Of a stretch of 64,000 nucleotides of DNA, positions 26,200 through 35,006 are shown piece by piece. Positions within the stretch are counted from its first letter, which is position 1. Every line of letters begins with the position of its first letter. A program made the position numbers and the translations under genes. The stretch spans positions 1 to 64,000 of the forward strand of contig JAFSZH010000021.1 in the NCBI GenBank assembly GCA_017455685.1. Direction: 5' to 3'. Below the pieces are notes generated by a model. That model worked only from the letters and a program-made list of their open reading frames with translations, did not search any database and was not told where the DNA came from. This DNA is from Oscillospiraceae bacterium. GTDB lineage: Bacteria > Bacillota > Clostridia > Oscillospirales > Oscillospiraceae.

Positions 26200-27792
26200 A
26201 TGGAAACTCAAAGCCGTGTAAATACACGCCGGATCGTTCTCTTCGGTCTGGTCATGACGGCCTGCATCCTGCTGACCCGGATCGTCACGCTGACCCACAA
26301 CATGGGCCTGCATCCGGATGAGCACGTGTTCTATCTCGCCTCGGACAGTCTGGCAAAGTATCTGACCGGCCGGGCCTCCGGTTTTCAGGAGATCAAGGAG
26401 TATCCGGAGGGCGCCATCATTCTGCTGGCCCCCTTCCATCTGCTTGGAATGGCGGTCACCGCTCTTTCCGGCATTTCTGCTCCGCCCCAGGTTTGGGGCC
26501 GGATCGGATCGCTGGTATATTTCATCCTCGGCGCCTGGGTGGGGCTGGTCCTCATGGTAAAGTATTTCGGCCGGAGCCGAAGCGCTTTGGCAGTCTACTG
26601 CGCGACCGTCGTTTTTTCCCTGCTGCATTTAGAGCAGTCCCGCTACGGCACCGGTGAGTCGCTCTCCTTCTTCCTGCTGACGCTGCTCCTGCTTCTGAGC
26701 GCTGACGCTCTCTCTGACGGTGCAGGGCGGCCCTTTGGGAAGCTCTGCGCCGCCTCCTTCCTCACCGGTCTGCTGGGCGCGGTGAAATATCCCCAGGTGT
26801 TCTTCTTTGCCATCCCCTGCTTCGCGCTCTTCCGTCTCGTCGGGAAGAGCTGGTGGAAGAGCAAACGGTTTTTCCTGATGCTGCTCCTGCTGCTGGCAGG
26901 ATTTCTGGCCGTCTCCCCCAAGCTGCTGGCCAGCCCGTATCAGTTTTTATTCCATCTCATTGCCAAGGAGTCGCACGCCTACGTCCGCTACGGCAACCCC
27001 TGCGAGATCGGCGGGCCCATCAATCACCTGCTCTCCCTGACGGTCTATTTCACACTGTACTCCGCTCTTCCGGCGTCGCCGGTCTTTTTGTGGGCAGGGA
27101 TAAAAAAAGCCGGTCCGGACCGGGACGGAACGGACCATCAGAAAGCGCTTTTCTGCCGGTTTCTGCCGGTGCTGCTGGGGGTGTTCTTCCTTTACAATCT
27201 GTTCGCCAAATCCCTCTTTATGCGAACCTACTACCCCTTCTTTTTCCTCTCCGATCTGTACGTCGCCGCAGCCGCCGGGAAGTGGCTGGAGCGCGGCGGA
27301 TGGCGCCGGGCGGCGGTGGCCGCCGCTGTACTGGTGCTGGTGCTGCGGGGCGGGGCCAATGTGGCCGCCATGACGGAGGATACCGGCACCGCCCGGCTGC
27401 AGGCCATTGTAAATGCTTCCGTTACGGACAGCTGGAACAAAACGACTCTCCTTCTTCCCGGGCACTTTCTGGAAATAGACTACACCGGGCTGAAAGCTCC
27501 TGTGAATCTGGACCTCACCTTTGAGGAATCCCCCGGCGAGCTGGAGAGCGGTGAGCTGGTGATCGCCTCCACGCTGGACCACAGCCGGGCCAATCATTAC
27601 ATCGTACCGCCCTTCAACCGCGATGTGAAAGACATCATCCGCCGCTGGGACGATTTCAAAGCTGTCAACGAAAAATACCGGGTCGGCAGCGTCTATCCGG
27701 AGTATTACTACTGGCTTTTCGGTTACTGGGTAAAAGGCACCACCGGAACGGATTACGAGTTCCCCACCAACACGATCTACTATAAACCATAA
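26200..27792 (+). CDS. Polytopic GT-C-like membrane glycosyltransferase
   Basis: 530 residues, about 11-12 membrane helices, AAAGGGAGG upstream. The first outer loop contains GLHPDEHVFYLASDSL, the position and form of the acidic motif of GT39-type dolichyl/polyprenyl-phosphate-sugar-dependent transferases. The C-terminal 150 residues are soluble and probably outside. The gene follows the XRE regulator by 28 bp on the same strand, but its base composition is like the rest of the locus. Likely modifies the polysaccharide or a surface protein outside the membrane; substrate unknown. Confidence 0.75.
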   Translation: METQSRVNTRRIVLFGLVMTACILLTRIVTLTHNMGLHPDEHVFYLASDSLAKYLTGRASGFQEIKEYPEGAIILLAPFHLLGMAVTALSGISAPPQVWGRIGSLVYFILGAWVGLVLMVKYFGRSRSALAVYCATVVFSLLHLEQSRYGTGESLSFFLLTLLLLLSADALSDGAGRPFGKLCAASFLTGLLGAVKYPQVFFFAIPCFALFRLVGKSWWKSKRFFLMLLLLLAGFLAVSPKLLASPYQFLFHLIAKESHAYVRYGNPCEIGGPINHLLSLTVYFTLYSALPASPVFLWAGIKKAGPDRDGTDHQKALFCRFLPVLLGVFFLYNLFAKSLFMRTYYPFFFLSDLYVAAAAGKWLERGGWRRAAVAAAVLVLVLRGGANVAAMTEDTGTARLQAIVNASVTDSWNKTTLLLPGHFLEIDYTGLKAPVNLDLTFEESPGELESGELVIASTLDHSRANHYIVPPFNRDVKDIIRRWDDFKAVNEKYRVGSVYPEYYYWLFGYWVKGTTGTDYEFPTNTIYYKP

Positions 27793-27793
27793 A

Positions 27794-27825
27794 AAGCGTC
27801 CCCGGGCGGTCGCCCGGGGACGCTT
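27794..27825. terminator. Bidirectional terminator between converging genes
   Basis: A 15-bp perfect stem (AAGCGTCCCCGGGCG / CGCCCGGGGACGCTT), with A-rich sequence on the left and T-rich on the right. Confidence 0.75.
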
Positions 27826-27838
27826 CGTATTTCGGCTG

Positions 27839-29749
27839 TCAGCCTCTGTCTCTGTCGTGGGAGGTGTCGCCCTGATTGGCGATGAACTCCGGATCCAGCT
27901 CATATCTGACGCCGTCGATGATCTTGTAGTTGATCCGGTAGTTTTCGTCCATGTAAAACATATTCATGGCGTCACGCATATCATAGTAGTCCGCGTCGAA
28001 TCTCCAGGGGTTCTCGCAGGCGTTGCCATTTGTCATCATATGGAGCATCAGGTCGGGATTGTTTTTCTGGATTTCTTCCAATTGCTCATCGGTAAACTCC
28101 CCATAGGAATACCACAGCCGCTCCAGCCAGGGCATTTCCAGGATCGTCTGATAGGTAATCTCCCGGTCCAGATAATTGTTGTATATGATATTCAAATCTG
28201 TCAGAGCATGACATTCCTTCAGAGGAGAGATATCTTCAACCCTAGCCTGGTTCAGTTCCAGCCAGATCAGCTTGTCACAGCTGGCCAGCGGCGAAAGATC
28301 TGTTGCTTTGCAGTCCATCAGGACCAGATATTTGAGATTTGGCATGTAATAGACGAAATCCAATATGGGAACGTACCGGTGACCCAGGTCCAGCGCCACC
28401 ATATCCTCGCAGTAATTCAGCTTGTGGATCGTCTCATCAGTAAAGTCGCTGTACCGGTTGCTGGAAGCCCGGAAGCCGATGGCGTCGGTTCGGATCTTAT
28501 AATAAATGATGTGGATGGTCCAGACGAAACGCACGTCCTCATAGCGCTTGTTGAGGGCGTCCATCTCCTCGTCGGTAAAGCCGCAGTCGCTCATGTCCAC
28601 CTTTTCCAGGTGAGGCATGAAGGGCAGGATGTTCTCCACGGGCTCCGTAGACTCCATCTCGATCTTGGAGAAGTCGATAAAGGTGTCCATGGAGTTGATC
28701 TCCACGCCGTACAGTTCAAAATCCCAGATGATATCCACGCCGGGCAGGGCTTCGTACAGGGGCTTGACGGCGTCGAAGTCCAGGCCGCAGCCGGTGAGGT
28801 CCAGCGTCTTCAGCTCCGAGACGTAGGGCAGCCACGCCGCCATCTCCTGCAGATCCGCCGCCGAGAGCTTTCTGCCGGCAAAGGAGATCTCGGTCTCGTC
28901 GCCCTGGAAGGTCTTACCGCAAATGGTCACAGGCCAGCGGAAGCGCACGTCCGGGTACTTTCCCGCCAGCGCCGAACGTTCTTCGCCGGTCCAGGTGCAG
29001 CCCGGCACCGTGACCTCCCGAACCGCGGGCAGGAAGCCCAGCGCCCTGTCCAGCTCGGCAGCGGCAAGGCCGCTGCCCTCCACCGTGAGAGCGTCGGTAT
29101 CCTGGGCAAAAACGCTCCCGGCCAGGGGCACGTTCCATACGATTTCCAGCGCGGGATACGCCTCCCGGAGGGCCATCAGAGCGTCCAGGGTAGTGCAGTT
29201 CCGAGCGTCGATCCGCTCCAGCCGGTCAAAATACCGGAAGAGGCCGATATCTTCCGCTGTGAAGTCGCCCAGGACGATCTCGGTTTCATAAGAAGGATAG
29301 AACGCGCCGCCGATGGGGACCGCCCAGCGGATCTCAGCCTCCGGCAGCGCAGCCCGCAGGGAATCGAACTGCTCCGGCGTCAGGTTCATCTTTTCAGCGT
29401 CCACGGCGCGCAGGTTTTCCAGATAGCGGAGGTTGGGCAGCTCCGCGCTGTCGAAGCCGGTGAGCGTGATGCTCTCGGCGCGGCTGTCGAACCGGCCGCC
29501 GCCAAAGGGCACGGACCAGAGGATCTGACTGTCGGGAAGCTTTTCCCGGAGCGCATCATATTCCTCTGTGGTAACGGCGGATTCCCGCAGATCCAGCGTT
29601 TCCACGCCCTTTCGGTAAACATGTCCGCCGATAACCAGATAATTCCGCAGGAAGAAAAATGCTCCCGCAGCCAGCAGCGCCAGCAGAACGAGTACCCATA
29701 TGTACCATTTCCCGCCGCGGCGTTTTCTGCGTTTGGAGGAAGAGACCAT
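27839..29749 (-). CDS. Membrane-anchored extracellular LRR-like repeat protein (paralogue 2)
   Basis: 636 residues. A basic N-terminus (SKRRKRRGG) and one membrane helix are followed by at least six units of about 70 residues, each with a W-x-V/F strand: LWSVPFGGGRF, RWAVPIGGAFY, VWNVPLAGSVF, RWPVTICGKTF, IWDFELYGVEI, VWTIHIIYYKI. Then leucine-rich repeats (LKYLVLMDCKATDLSPL, LIWLELNQARVEDISPL), and near the end YYDMRDAMNMFYMDEN. Both the DMRDA motif and the repeat order match paralogue 1. Single-gene unit with its own promoter and a hairpin leader. Function unknown; a conserved, secretion-side structural role in this locus is inferred from its presence at two separate places in it. Confidence 0.8.
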   Translation of the reverse strand: MVSSSKRRKRRGGKWYIWVLVLLALLAAGAFFFLRNYLVIGGHVYRKGVETLDLRESAVTTEEYDALREKLPDSQILWSVPFGGGRFDSRAESITLTGFDSAELPNLRYLENLRAVDAEKMNLTPEQFDSLRAALPEAEIRWAVPIGGAFYPSYETEIVLGDFTAEDIGLFRYFDRLERIDARNCTTLDALMALREAYPALEIVWNVPLAGSVFAQDTDALTVEGSGLAAAELDRALGFLPAVREVTVPGCTWTGEERSALAGKYPDVRFRWPVTICGKTFQGDETEISFAGRKLSAADLQEMAAWLPYVSELKTLDLTGCGLDFDAVKPLYEALPGVDIIWDFELYGVEINSMDTFIDFSKIEMESTEPVENILPFMPHLEKVDMSDCGFTDEEMDALNKRYEDVRFVWTIHIIYYKIRTDAIGFRASSNRYSDFTDETIHKLNYCEDMVALDLGHRYVPILDFVYYMPNLKYLVLMDCKATDLSPLASCDKLIWLELNQARVEDISPLKECHALTDLNIIYNNYLDREITYQTILEMPWLERLWYSYGEFTDEQLEEIQKNNPDLMLHMMTNGNACENPWRFDADYYDMRDAMNMFYMDENYRINYKIIDGVRYELDPEFIANQGDTSHDRDRG

Positions 29750-29780
29750 TGAAAAGTAACCCCCTGACTTTCACGTTGAC

Positions 29781-29811
29781 CGTTCCGGAGGCAGAAAGCT
29801 GCGCCGGAACG
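29781..29811 (-). promoter_or_regulatory. Leader stem-loop of LRR paralogue 2
   Basis: An 8-bp perfect outer stem (CGTTCCGG / CCGGAACG) with an inner GCAG/CTGC pair, located between the promoter and the ribosome site. No U-run follows, so it is more likely an mRNA-stability or folding element than a terminator. Confidence 0.45.
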
Positions 29812-29819
29812 TAACAAGT

Positions 29820-29848
29820 ATTGTAGCACACCCGGCGAAGCAGGGCAA
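29820..29848 (-). promoter_or_regulatory. Promoter of LRR paralogue 2
   Basis: TTGCCC (29843-29848), 17 bp, TACAAT (29820-29825) with an extended TGC before the -10, minus strand. Confidence 0.6.
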
Positions 29849-29891
29849 GAGCTATTCCGCGAAAGCCGGCGAAGAAGCGCGAAACGCGGCG

Positions 29892-29920
29892 TTGACTTTG
29901 CCCCGGGAACATCGTAAAAT
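29892..29920 (+). promoter_or_regulatory. Promoter of the GT14 pair
   Basis: TTGACT (29892-29897), 17 bp, TAAAAT (29915-29920), 25 bp before the start codon of the first GT14 gene. Confidence 0.65.
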
Positions 29921-29944
29921 GCACGTAGGAAAGGAGGCGGTCGC

Positions 29945-30844
29945 ATGCGTCACGCGTATCTGATCATGGCCCATGGGAATTTTCCCATTCTGGAAAAGCA
30001 GATCCGGTTCCTGGACAGCCCCAACGCGGATCTCTATATCCACATTGACGCCAAGGTTCGCAACTTTGATTTCGACGCCTTCCGCTCCCTGCCCCGCCAT
30101 TCCCGGCTGATCTTCACCGACAGGATCCCGGTGATCTGGGGCCATCACTCCCAGATCGAATGCGAGCTGCTGCTGCTGAAAGCGGCGGTCCCCGGGCAGT
30201 ATGACTACTACCATCTGCTCTCCGGTGTGGACGTGCCCGTCAAGACCCGATCCTACATCGAAAACTATTTCGCCGGGCACAGCGGCGTCAACTTTCTGCA
30301 CTTTCACAACGACCCCATCAACCGGGAGCACTCCGACCGGGCCCGGTACTACTACCCGCTCCAGCCACTGGATATCCACAACCGGATCATTCGGCTGGGT
30401 CTGCGGCGGCTGACGGTGCTGGTGCAGAGGCCCTTTGTGGATCGGACGAAGGCTTTGGAGCCCGGGATCGTGCTGCAGAAGGGCGCCAACTGGTTCAGTA
30501 TCACCCATGAGCTGGCAGCGTACGTTCTCTCCAAAGAGGACTGGATCCGGGAGCATTTCCGCTCCACCTTCTGCGCGGACGAGGTGTTCCTCCAAACGCT
30601 GGTGGCCAGCTCCGATTTCAAAAACACCCTGCCCGACGACTATCACGGGCTGGATCACAAAAACTGTCTGCGCTACGTGGACTGGCGCCGGGGCAAGCCC
30701 TACACCTTCCGCCCCGAAGATTACGAGGAGCTGATCCACACCGGGCCGGAGTATCTCTTCGCACGCAAATTCGACTACCGCGCTTCGCCGGAGCTGGTGG
30801 ATCGGCTTTTTGAGCACTTCTCCCGGGAGGAGGATGCCATATGA
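29945..30844 (+). CDS. Beta-1,6-N-acetylglucosaminyltransferase-like protein, GT14 family (copy 1)
   Basis: 299 residues, AAAGGAGG seven bases before the ATG. AYLIMAHGNFPILEKQIRFLD, LYIHIDAKV, VIWGHHSQIECELLLLKAA and YYHLLSGVDVPVKTRSYI are characteristic of the core-2/I-branching (GT14) family, which uses UDP-sugar without a DxD motif. Bacterial members occur in capsule and exopolysaccharide loci. Overlaps the second copy by ATGA, so the two are co-translated. The exact sugar is not predictable. Confidence 0.87.
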   Translation: MRHAYLIMAHGNFPILEKQIRFLDSPNADLYIHIDAKVRNFDFDAFRSLPRHSRLIFTDRIPVIWGHHSQIECELLLLKAAVPGQYDYYHLLSGVDVPVKTRSYIENYFAGHSGVNFLHFHNDPINREHSDRARYYYPLQPLDIHNRIIRLGLRRLTVLVQRPFVDRTKALEPGIVLQKGANWFSITHELAAYVLSKEDWIREHFRSTFCADEVFLQTLVASSDFKNTLPDDYHGLDHKNCLRYVDWRRGKPYTFRPEDYEELIHTGPEYLFARKFDYRASPELVDRLFEHFSREEDAI

Positions 30845-31728
30845 AAAACGCGTGGATGATCCTGGCCCACAACCAGTTCCCGCTGCTGGAAAAGCTGATC
30901 GCCTTTCTGGACAGTGAGAACAGCGCGTTCTTCCTCCATATCGACGCCAAGGCCGTAGACGCGGACGCCGCACGCCTCGCCGCCGCTGCGAAGAAATCGC
31001 CGGTGACCTTCGTGGACCGGGTCAGCATTTCCTGGGGTGATTTTTCCATGGTAGAAGCTGAGCTCCGTCTGCTGCGGGCCGCTCTGGACGCCGGATGCGA
31101 CAGGTTTCACTTGCTCTCCGGGGTGGACGTGCCCATCAAGTCCCGGCAGTATATCGAAGACTTCTTTGCCAGCCATCCGGAGACGAATTATGTAAACTTT
31201 CAGAATCCGGAGATCGACATAAAGAATCTCTGGCGGGTACGGTTCTACTATCCCTTTCAGCGCTTCAACATCCGGAAAAACGGCCTGCGGCGGCTGCTGC
31301 GCAACGGCTCCGCCGGGGTGCAGCTCCTGCTGGGCGTGGACCGGACGAGGAAATACGATCCCTCCATCGTTTTTCAGAAGGGCACCCAGTGGTTCAGCAT
31401 CACCCGGCCTCTGGCGGAGTACGTTTTGAGCCGGGAAGCGGAGATCCGGCAGATCTTCCGCAGCACCTACTGCCCCGACGAGCTGGTGATCCAGACCATG
31501 GTGGCCTCGTCCGCCTTCCTCGAAACGCTGCCCTCCACCGCTTTCGACGGAAAGCACCGCAACTGCTGCCGGTACATCGACTGGAAGCGGGGCAATCCTT
31601 ACGTCTTCCGGGACGGGGACTATGACGAGTTGGTGAACGCCGATCCCAGCTGTCTCTTTGCCCGGAAGTTCGACTATGAGAAATTCCAGGGCATTGTAGA
31701 TCGGCTCTATGAGAAATACGGAGAATGA
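30841..31728 (+). CDS. Beta-1,6-N-acetylglucosaminyltransferase-like protein, GT14 family (copy 2)
   Basis: 295 residues with the same motifs in the same order as copy 1 (WMILAHNQFPLLEKLIAFLD, FFLHIDAK, SISWGDFSMVEAELRLLRAA, HLLSGVDVPIKSRQYI), and a matching C-terminus (CLFARKFDYEKF against YLFARKFDYRAS). A tandem duplication that has diverged substantially. Both copies probably act on the same glycan, one as the branching or successive step. Confidence 0.87.
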   Translation: MKNAWMILAHNQFPLLEKLIAFLDSENSAFFLHIDAKAVDADAARLAAAAKKSPVTFVDRVSISWGDFSMVEAELRLLRAALDAGCDRFHLLSGVDVPIKSRQYIEDFFASHPETNYVNFQNPEIDIKNLWRVRFYYPFQRFNIRKNGLRRLLRNGSAGVQLLLGVDRTRKYDPSIVFQKGTQWFSITRPLAEYVLSREAEIRQIFRSTYCPDELVIQTMVASSAFLETLPSTAFDGKHRNCCRYIDWKRGNPYVFRDGDYDELVNADPSCLFARKFDYEKFQGIVDRLYEKYGE

Positions 31729-31729
31729 A

Positions 31730-31757
31730 AAAAGCCCGTCCTGCCGGACGGGCTTTT
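31730..31757. terminator. Bidirectional terminator
   Basis: The stem AAAAGCCCGTCC / GGACGGGCTTTT sits between the converging GT14 and GT2 genes, with A- and T-runs on both sides. Confidence 0.88.
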
Positions 31758-31759
31758 CT

Positions 31760-32734
31760 TTATGATTCCAGCCGCTTGAGATCTTTTCGGCGGTAATAGG
31801 CGCCGGCAAACCGGGGAAAGTACTGCAGTACCAGTTTTTTGATCCGGCGGGAGGGGGTATAATACCGGCTCTGGGGCACATGGGAGAGCTGCTTTTCCAT
31901 GTCTGCCAGCATGGGAAGATACGCCTCCCGCTCCGGCCAACGGGCCAGCTTCATATCGCAGCGGAGACGATAGATCTGGATATACCAGTACAGCTCGTTC
32001 ATCTCCAGCAACTCAGGTTCCTTTTTTTCCCGGTAGAACTCCTCCCGGAGCTCGTAGACCCGTAGCATGTCGAAGCGTTTCTTTGAGAAGGGCGCGCGCA
32101 TGACGCTGTTGTCCGAGAGATAATAATAGTAGCACTTCCGGTTGGAGAGCACGATCTTCCGACAGTCGTAAAGCAGCTGGGCGGTGATGGCGTCGTCCTC
32201 GTAGATCATGCCCTCCGGGAAACGGACGCTCTCGAACACCTCTCTGCGGTAGATCTTCGGCCAGATCTGGGATTTCCAGGCGTCCACCCTGACCAGGGCT
32301 TCCCGGCCGGTCTGCGTCCGGATCTGCTCCGGAGGCTGTTCCACAGGGAGAATTCGGCGGTCCCGGGTATAGATCCCCTCCGCGGATACGATGTCCGCCT
32401 GCTCCCGCTCCGCCAGGGCGAGCAGGTATTCCACCATGTCGGGAAAGGCGAAATCGTCGCTGTCCACGAAGGTGACGTAGTCCCCTCGCATCACGTCCAA
32501 GGCCGTGTTCCTGGCCGCGGCGGCGCCGCCGTTTTTCTTGTGGATCACACGGACCCGGGGATCCCGGGCGGCGTATTCGTCGCACAGCGCGGCGCATTCC
32601 GCCCCGGAGCCGTCGTCCACCAGCAATATCTCCAGTTCCCGCCAGGTCTGGCCCAGCACCGTCTCCATACACAGGGGGAGATACGCCTCCGTGTTGTAGG
32701 CAGGGATGATAACGCTTACCAGCTTACTGTCCAT
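31760..32734 (-). CDS. Glycosyltransferase family 2
   Basis: 324 residues from the ATG at 32734, which overlaps the LCP gene by 11 bp; an ATG eight codons earlier adds a tail with no ribosome site. VSVIIPAYNTEAYLPLCMETVL, LLVDDGSG and TFVDSDDF (DxD) mark the GT-A fold. Co-transcribed with the LCP gene, which suggests the transferred sugar belongs to the polymer that LCP attaches to the wall. Confidence 0.87.
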   Translation of the reverse strand: MDSKLVSVIIPAYNTEAYLPLCMETVLGQTWRELEILLVDDGSGAECAALCDEYAARDPRVRVIHKKNGGAAAARNTALDVMRGDYVTFVDSDDFAFPDMVEYLLALAEREQADIVSAEGIYTRDRRILPVEQPPEQIRTQTGREALVRVDAWKSQIWPKIYRREVFESVRFPEGMIYEDDAITAQLLYDCRKIVLSNRKCYYYYLSDNSVMRAPFSKKRFDMLRVYELREEFYREKKEPELLEMNELYWYIQIYRLRCDMKLARWPEREAYLPMLADMEKQLSHVPQSRYYTPSRRIKKLVLQYFPRFAGAYYRRKDLKRLES

Positions 32735-33998
32735 AATAGTATCCGGTTTCCGGATCATAAACGAGGATGGCGTTTCCGGTCCAGTAACTCACCAGCTCGG
32801 ACTGGGGCATCTCCTCCCCGTAGATGGTGGCCCGGAGGAAGTTGCGGTTCACCCGGAAGTCTGCGTTATAGATGGACAGGTTGTAGTCGTCCCGTCCCTT
32901 CCAGAACGCGCCGGGGGTGGGACACTGCTGGGCTTTGATATCATAGTTGAGCATGGCGGGGGCCTGCAGCAGCAGCGAGGCGCATTGCCCCTCCGTCATG
33001 TCAGTGTTGACGATGCCGAAGACAGTGTTGGCCAGCTCGTACATCTCCCGCAGAGACATCTTTTTGACGTTGTTCCACATCTGCATCAGCACTTCACGCT
33101 GCTTGGCGCTCCGGCCGGTATCGCCGCCGAAGTACCTTTCACGGCAGTAGCCCAGGATCTGGAAGCCATCGGAAATGGTAAAGGTGCCGCCCTCCTCCGG
33201 GAAATAGTACCGGGGGATCCCATGGTCCTCCGGGAGGCCATGGGCTCTGTCGTAGATCTGGCATGCCTCACGAATCCGCCCGTTAATGTCCTTTGCTTCA
33301 TCCGGCGTCACGGTGACGGTCACAGGCCCCAGCAGATTGGCGACCTCGGCAAAATCCAGGAAGTCCACCAACGCCCAGTTATTGACGTCGACGGAAAAAT
33401 TCTGCCCATACTCGATCGTGTCGATCAGCATATCCACCCCGCCCATGGAGGTCGCCCAGTTCAGGTGTCCCTGGCCGCCGCCCGGCCAGTAAACCTGGGT
33501 ATCACGCATCAGAGAGGTAAGCCAAATGGTCTTGGTGCGGTGGTTGACGGACAGCAGGATCATGGCGTCGCTGCGCTCCAGCGTCTCTGTACGGCCGTCG
33601 GCGCCCAGCAGCAGGATATTATAGACGTCGTCGCTGGTGATCAGCTCTTCCGCGCTTTCCTGCAGCTCCTGGATCAGATGCTGCTCCTCCAGCTTCGCCA
33701 ACTCCTCCTCCGTCAAAGGCGCCGGGGTGGGCTCCGGGGTGGCGGTGGGCTCCGGAGTAGGCGTCATATTGGGGTCCGGCGTTGACACTGCCTGGGTCGG
33801 GGCCGCGGTAGCTTTGGGGCTGCTGGTGGTGTTCATCATGCCGTAAAAATGATGGAACACCGCGTAGCCCGCCGCGGCGATCACCAGCAGCGTGCAGAGC
33901 ACCGTGATCAGCACCACCCAGCCGGTGGCCATTTTTCTGCGCCTTCTGCGTCTGCCCGGTGCCCGGGTGTTTCTCACATGTCCGCCCTGTTGACTCAT
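32724..33998 (-). CDS. LytR-CpsA-Psr (LCP) family wall-polymer ligase
   Basis: 424 residues from the ATG at 33998, which has AAGGG ten bases upstream; an earlier ATG lies almost at the predicted transcription start. A short cytoplasmic basic region (RRRRRRK), one membrane helix, then a Pro/Thr linker with repeated TPEPT, then the LCP domain: NILLLGADGRTETLERSDAM, SLMRDTQVYWPG and GCYCRERYF-like LGYCRERYFGGDTGRSAKQ. LCP enzymes move lipid-linked polymers onto peptidoglycan. The polymer here is presumably the polysaccharide of this locus. Confidence 0.88.
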   Translation of the reverse strand: MSQQGGHVRNTRAPGRRRRRRKMATGWVVLITVLCTLLVIAAAGYAVFHHFYGMMNTTSSPKATAAPTQAVSTPDPNMTPTPEPTATPEPTPAPLTEEELAKLEEQHLIQELQESAEELITSDDVYNILLLGADGRTETLERSDAMILLSVNHRTKTIWLTSLMRDTQVYWPGGGQGHLNWATSMGGVDMLIDTIEYGQNFSVDVNNWALVDFLDFAEVANLLGPVTVTVTPDEAKDINGRIREACQIYDRAHGLPEDHGIPRYYFPEEGGTFTISDGFQILGYCRERYFGGDTGRSAKQREVLMQMWNNVKKMSLREMYELANTVFGIVNTDMTEGQCASLLLQAPAMLNYDIKAQQCPTPGAFWKGRDDYNLSIYNADFRVNRNFLRATIYGEEMPQSELVSYWTGNAILVYDPETGYYYGQ

Positions 33999-34055
33999 AT
34001 CTTTCTGACCCTTTCCGACTTTTCGTCCTGGACTCGCGTTCATAATCGTTTAATT

Positions 34056-34084
34056 ATGATAACACATCCCGGTGTTTTTTGCAA
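34056..34084 (-). promoter_or_regulatory. Promoter of the LCP-GT2 unit
   Basis: TTGCAA (34079-34084), 17 bp, TATCAT (34056-34061) with an extended TGT, minus strand. Confidence 0.65.
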
Positions 34085-34106
34085 TCTTTCCGGGAAACAG
34101 GCCGAT

Positions 34107-34142
34107 GAAAAACTCCGACGGCCGCATCGGCGGCGTCGGAGT
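34107..34142 (-). terminator. Terminator of plsY
   Basis: The stem ACTCCGACG / CGTCGGAGT, followed on the minus strand by TTTTTC, nine bases after the plsY stop. Confidence 0.82.
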
Positions 34143-34150
34143 ATCGGGCA

Positions 34151-34807
34151 TTATTGGCTTTTCCCGTCCTCGGCGGCCCGGTTACGTTTTCTGAAAATGC
34201 TTATCCCCATCCTGTTTTCCTTCCCGGCGAAAAAACGGGTGAAATTGCTACGGTGCTTCCAGAAGATCAGCGCAACGATCCCCAGCAGTACCGCCAGATC
34301 AGCGATGCTTTTGCCGGAGAAGTAGTACCACAGCCAGTAGCCCACCGCGGCGGTCAGCGTGGCGATGAACATATAGTCCGTGAGCAGCAGGATCAGCCCG
34401 ATGCCCACCAGCATCACCAGGAACACCCGCCAGTCCAGCGCCAGAGCGCTGCCCAGCAGCACAGCCACGCCCTTGCCGCCCCGGAAGTCCAGATAGAACG
34501 GATACAGGTGTCCCAGAACGCAGCAGGCGGCGGTCACCGTCTGGATGGCAGGGCTGCCGCTGAAGAAATAGCCCGCCATGAACACCACCGCAGCGGCCTT
34601 GATCACGTCCAGCGCGAACACCGCGCCGCCGACGGCCAGGCCCATGGTGCGTCCGGCGTTGGTGGTGCCGGCGTTGCCGGAGCCCTTGGTGCGGATGTCG
34701 AAGCCCTTCCGCTTGGCGATCAGCCAGGCGAAGTTCACGCTCCCTGACAGATACGCCGTCATGCCGCAGAAGATATACGGCAGGATCATTTTCACAAAAG
34801 CCGTCAT
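34151..34807 (-). CDS. plsY: Acyl-phosphate:glycerol-3-phosphate acyltransferase PlsY
   Basis: 218 residues with five or so membrane helices and the three PlsY motifs: GSGNAGTTNAGRTMG, GHLYPFYLDFRGGKGVA and WKHRSNFTRFFAGKE. Makes lysophosphatidic acid from acyl-phosphate and glycerol 3-phosphate, the first step of membrane lipid synthesis. The C-terminal 20 residues are a charged tail not needed for the family fold. Own promoter and terminator. Confidence 0.93.
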   Translation of the reverse strand: MTAFVKMILPYIFCGMTAYLSGSVNFAWLIAKRKGFDIRTKGSGNAGTTNAGRTMGLAVGGAVFALDVIKAAAVVFMAGYFFSGSPAIQTVTAACCVLGHLYPFYLDFRGGKGVAVLLGSALALDWRVFLVMLVGIGLILLLTDYMFIATLTAAVGYWLWYYFSGKSIADLAVLLGIVALIFWKHRSNFTRFFAGKENRMGISIFRKRNRAAEDGKSQ

Positions 34808-34855
34808 TGCTTTCCCCGATCTATCAAAAAATGGATATAGTTCCGTCTTTCAAGT

Positions 34856-34884
34856 ACGGTATCATGCCCGCCCTGGTTTGTCAA
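34856..34884 (-). promoter_or_regulatory. Promoter of plsY
   Basis: Consensus TTGACA (34879-34884), 17 bp, TACCGT (34856-34861) with an extended TGA, minus strand. Confidence 0.6.
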
Positions 34885-34944
34885 TGAATTATCCGTGAAT
34901 TTTTCCCCCCGGCCCCGGAGTCGGGCTGGAGACGACAAAAACTC

Positions 34945-34973
34945 TTGCGTTTCCTGCATTTTCAAGGTAAACT
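34945..34973 (+). promoter_or_regulatory. Promoter of the flavodiiron gene
   Basis: TTGCGT (34945-34950), 17 bp, TAAACT (34968-34973), 34 bp before the start codon. Confidence 0.55.
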
Positions 34974-35006
34974 GTAGGCCGAAAACACATAGGAGGTTTA
35001 TGGTAT

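Noticed and set aside
31730..31757. Hairpin considered as a small RNA
   Set aside because: Shape, size and position between converging stops are those of a shared terminator.
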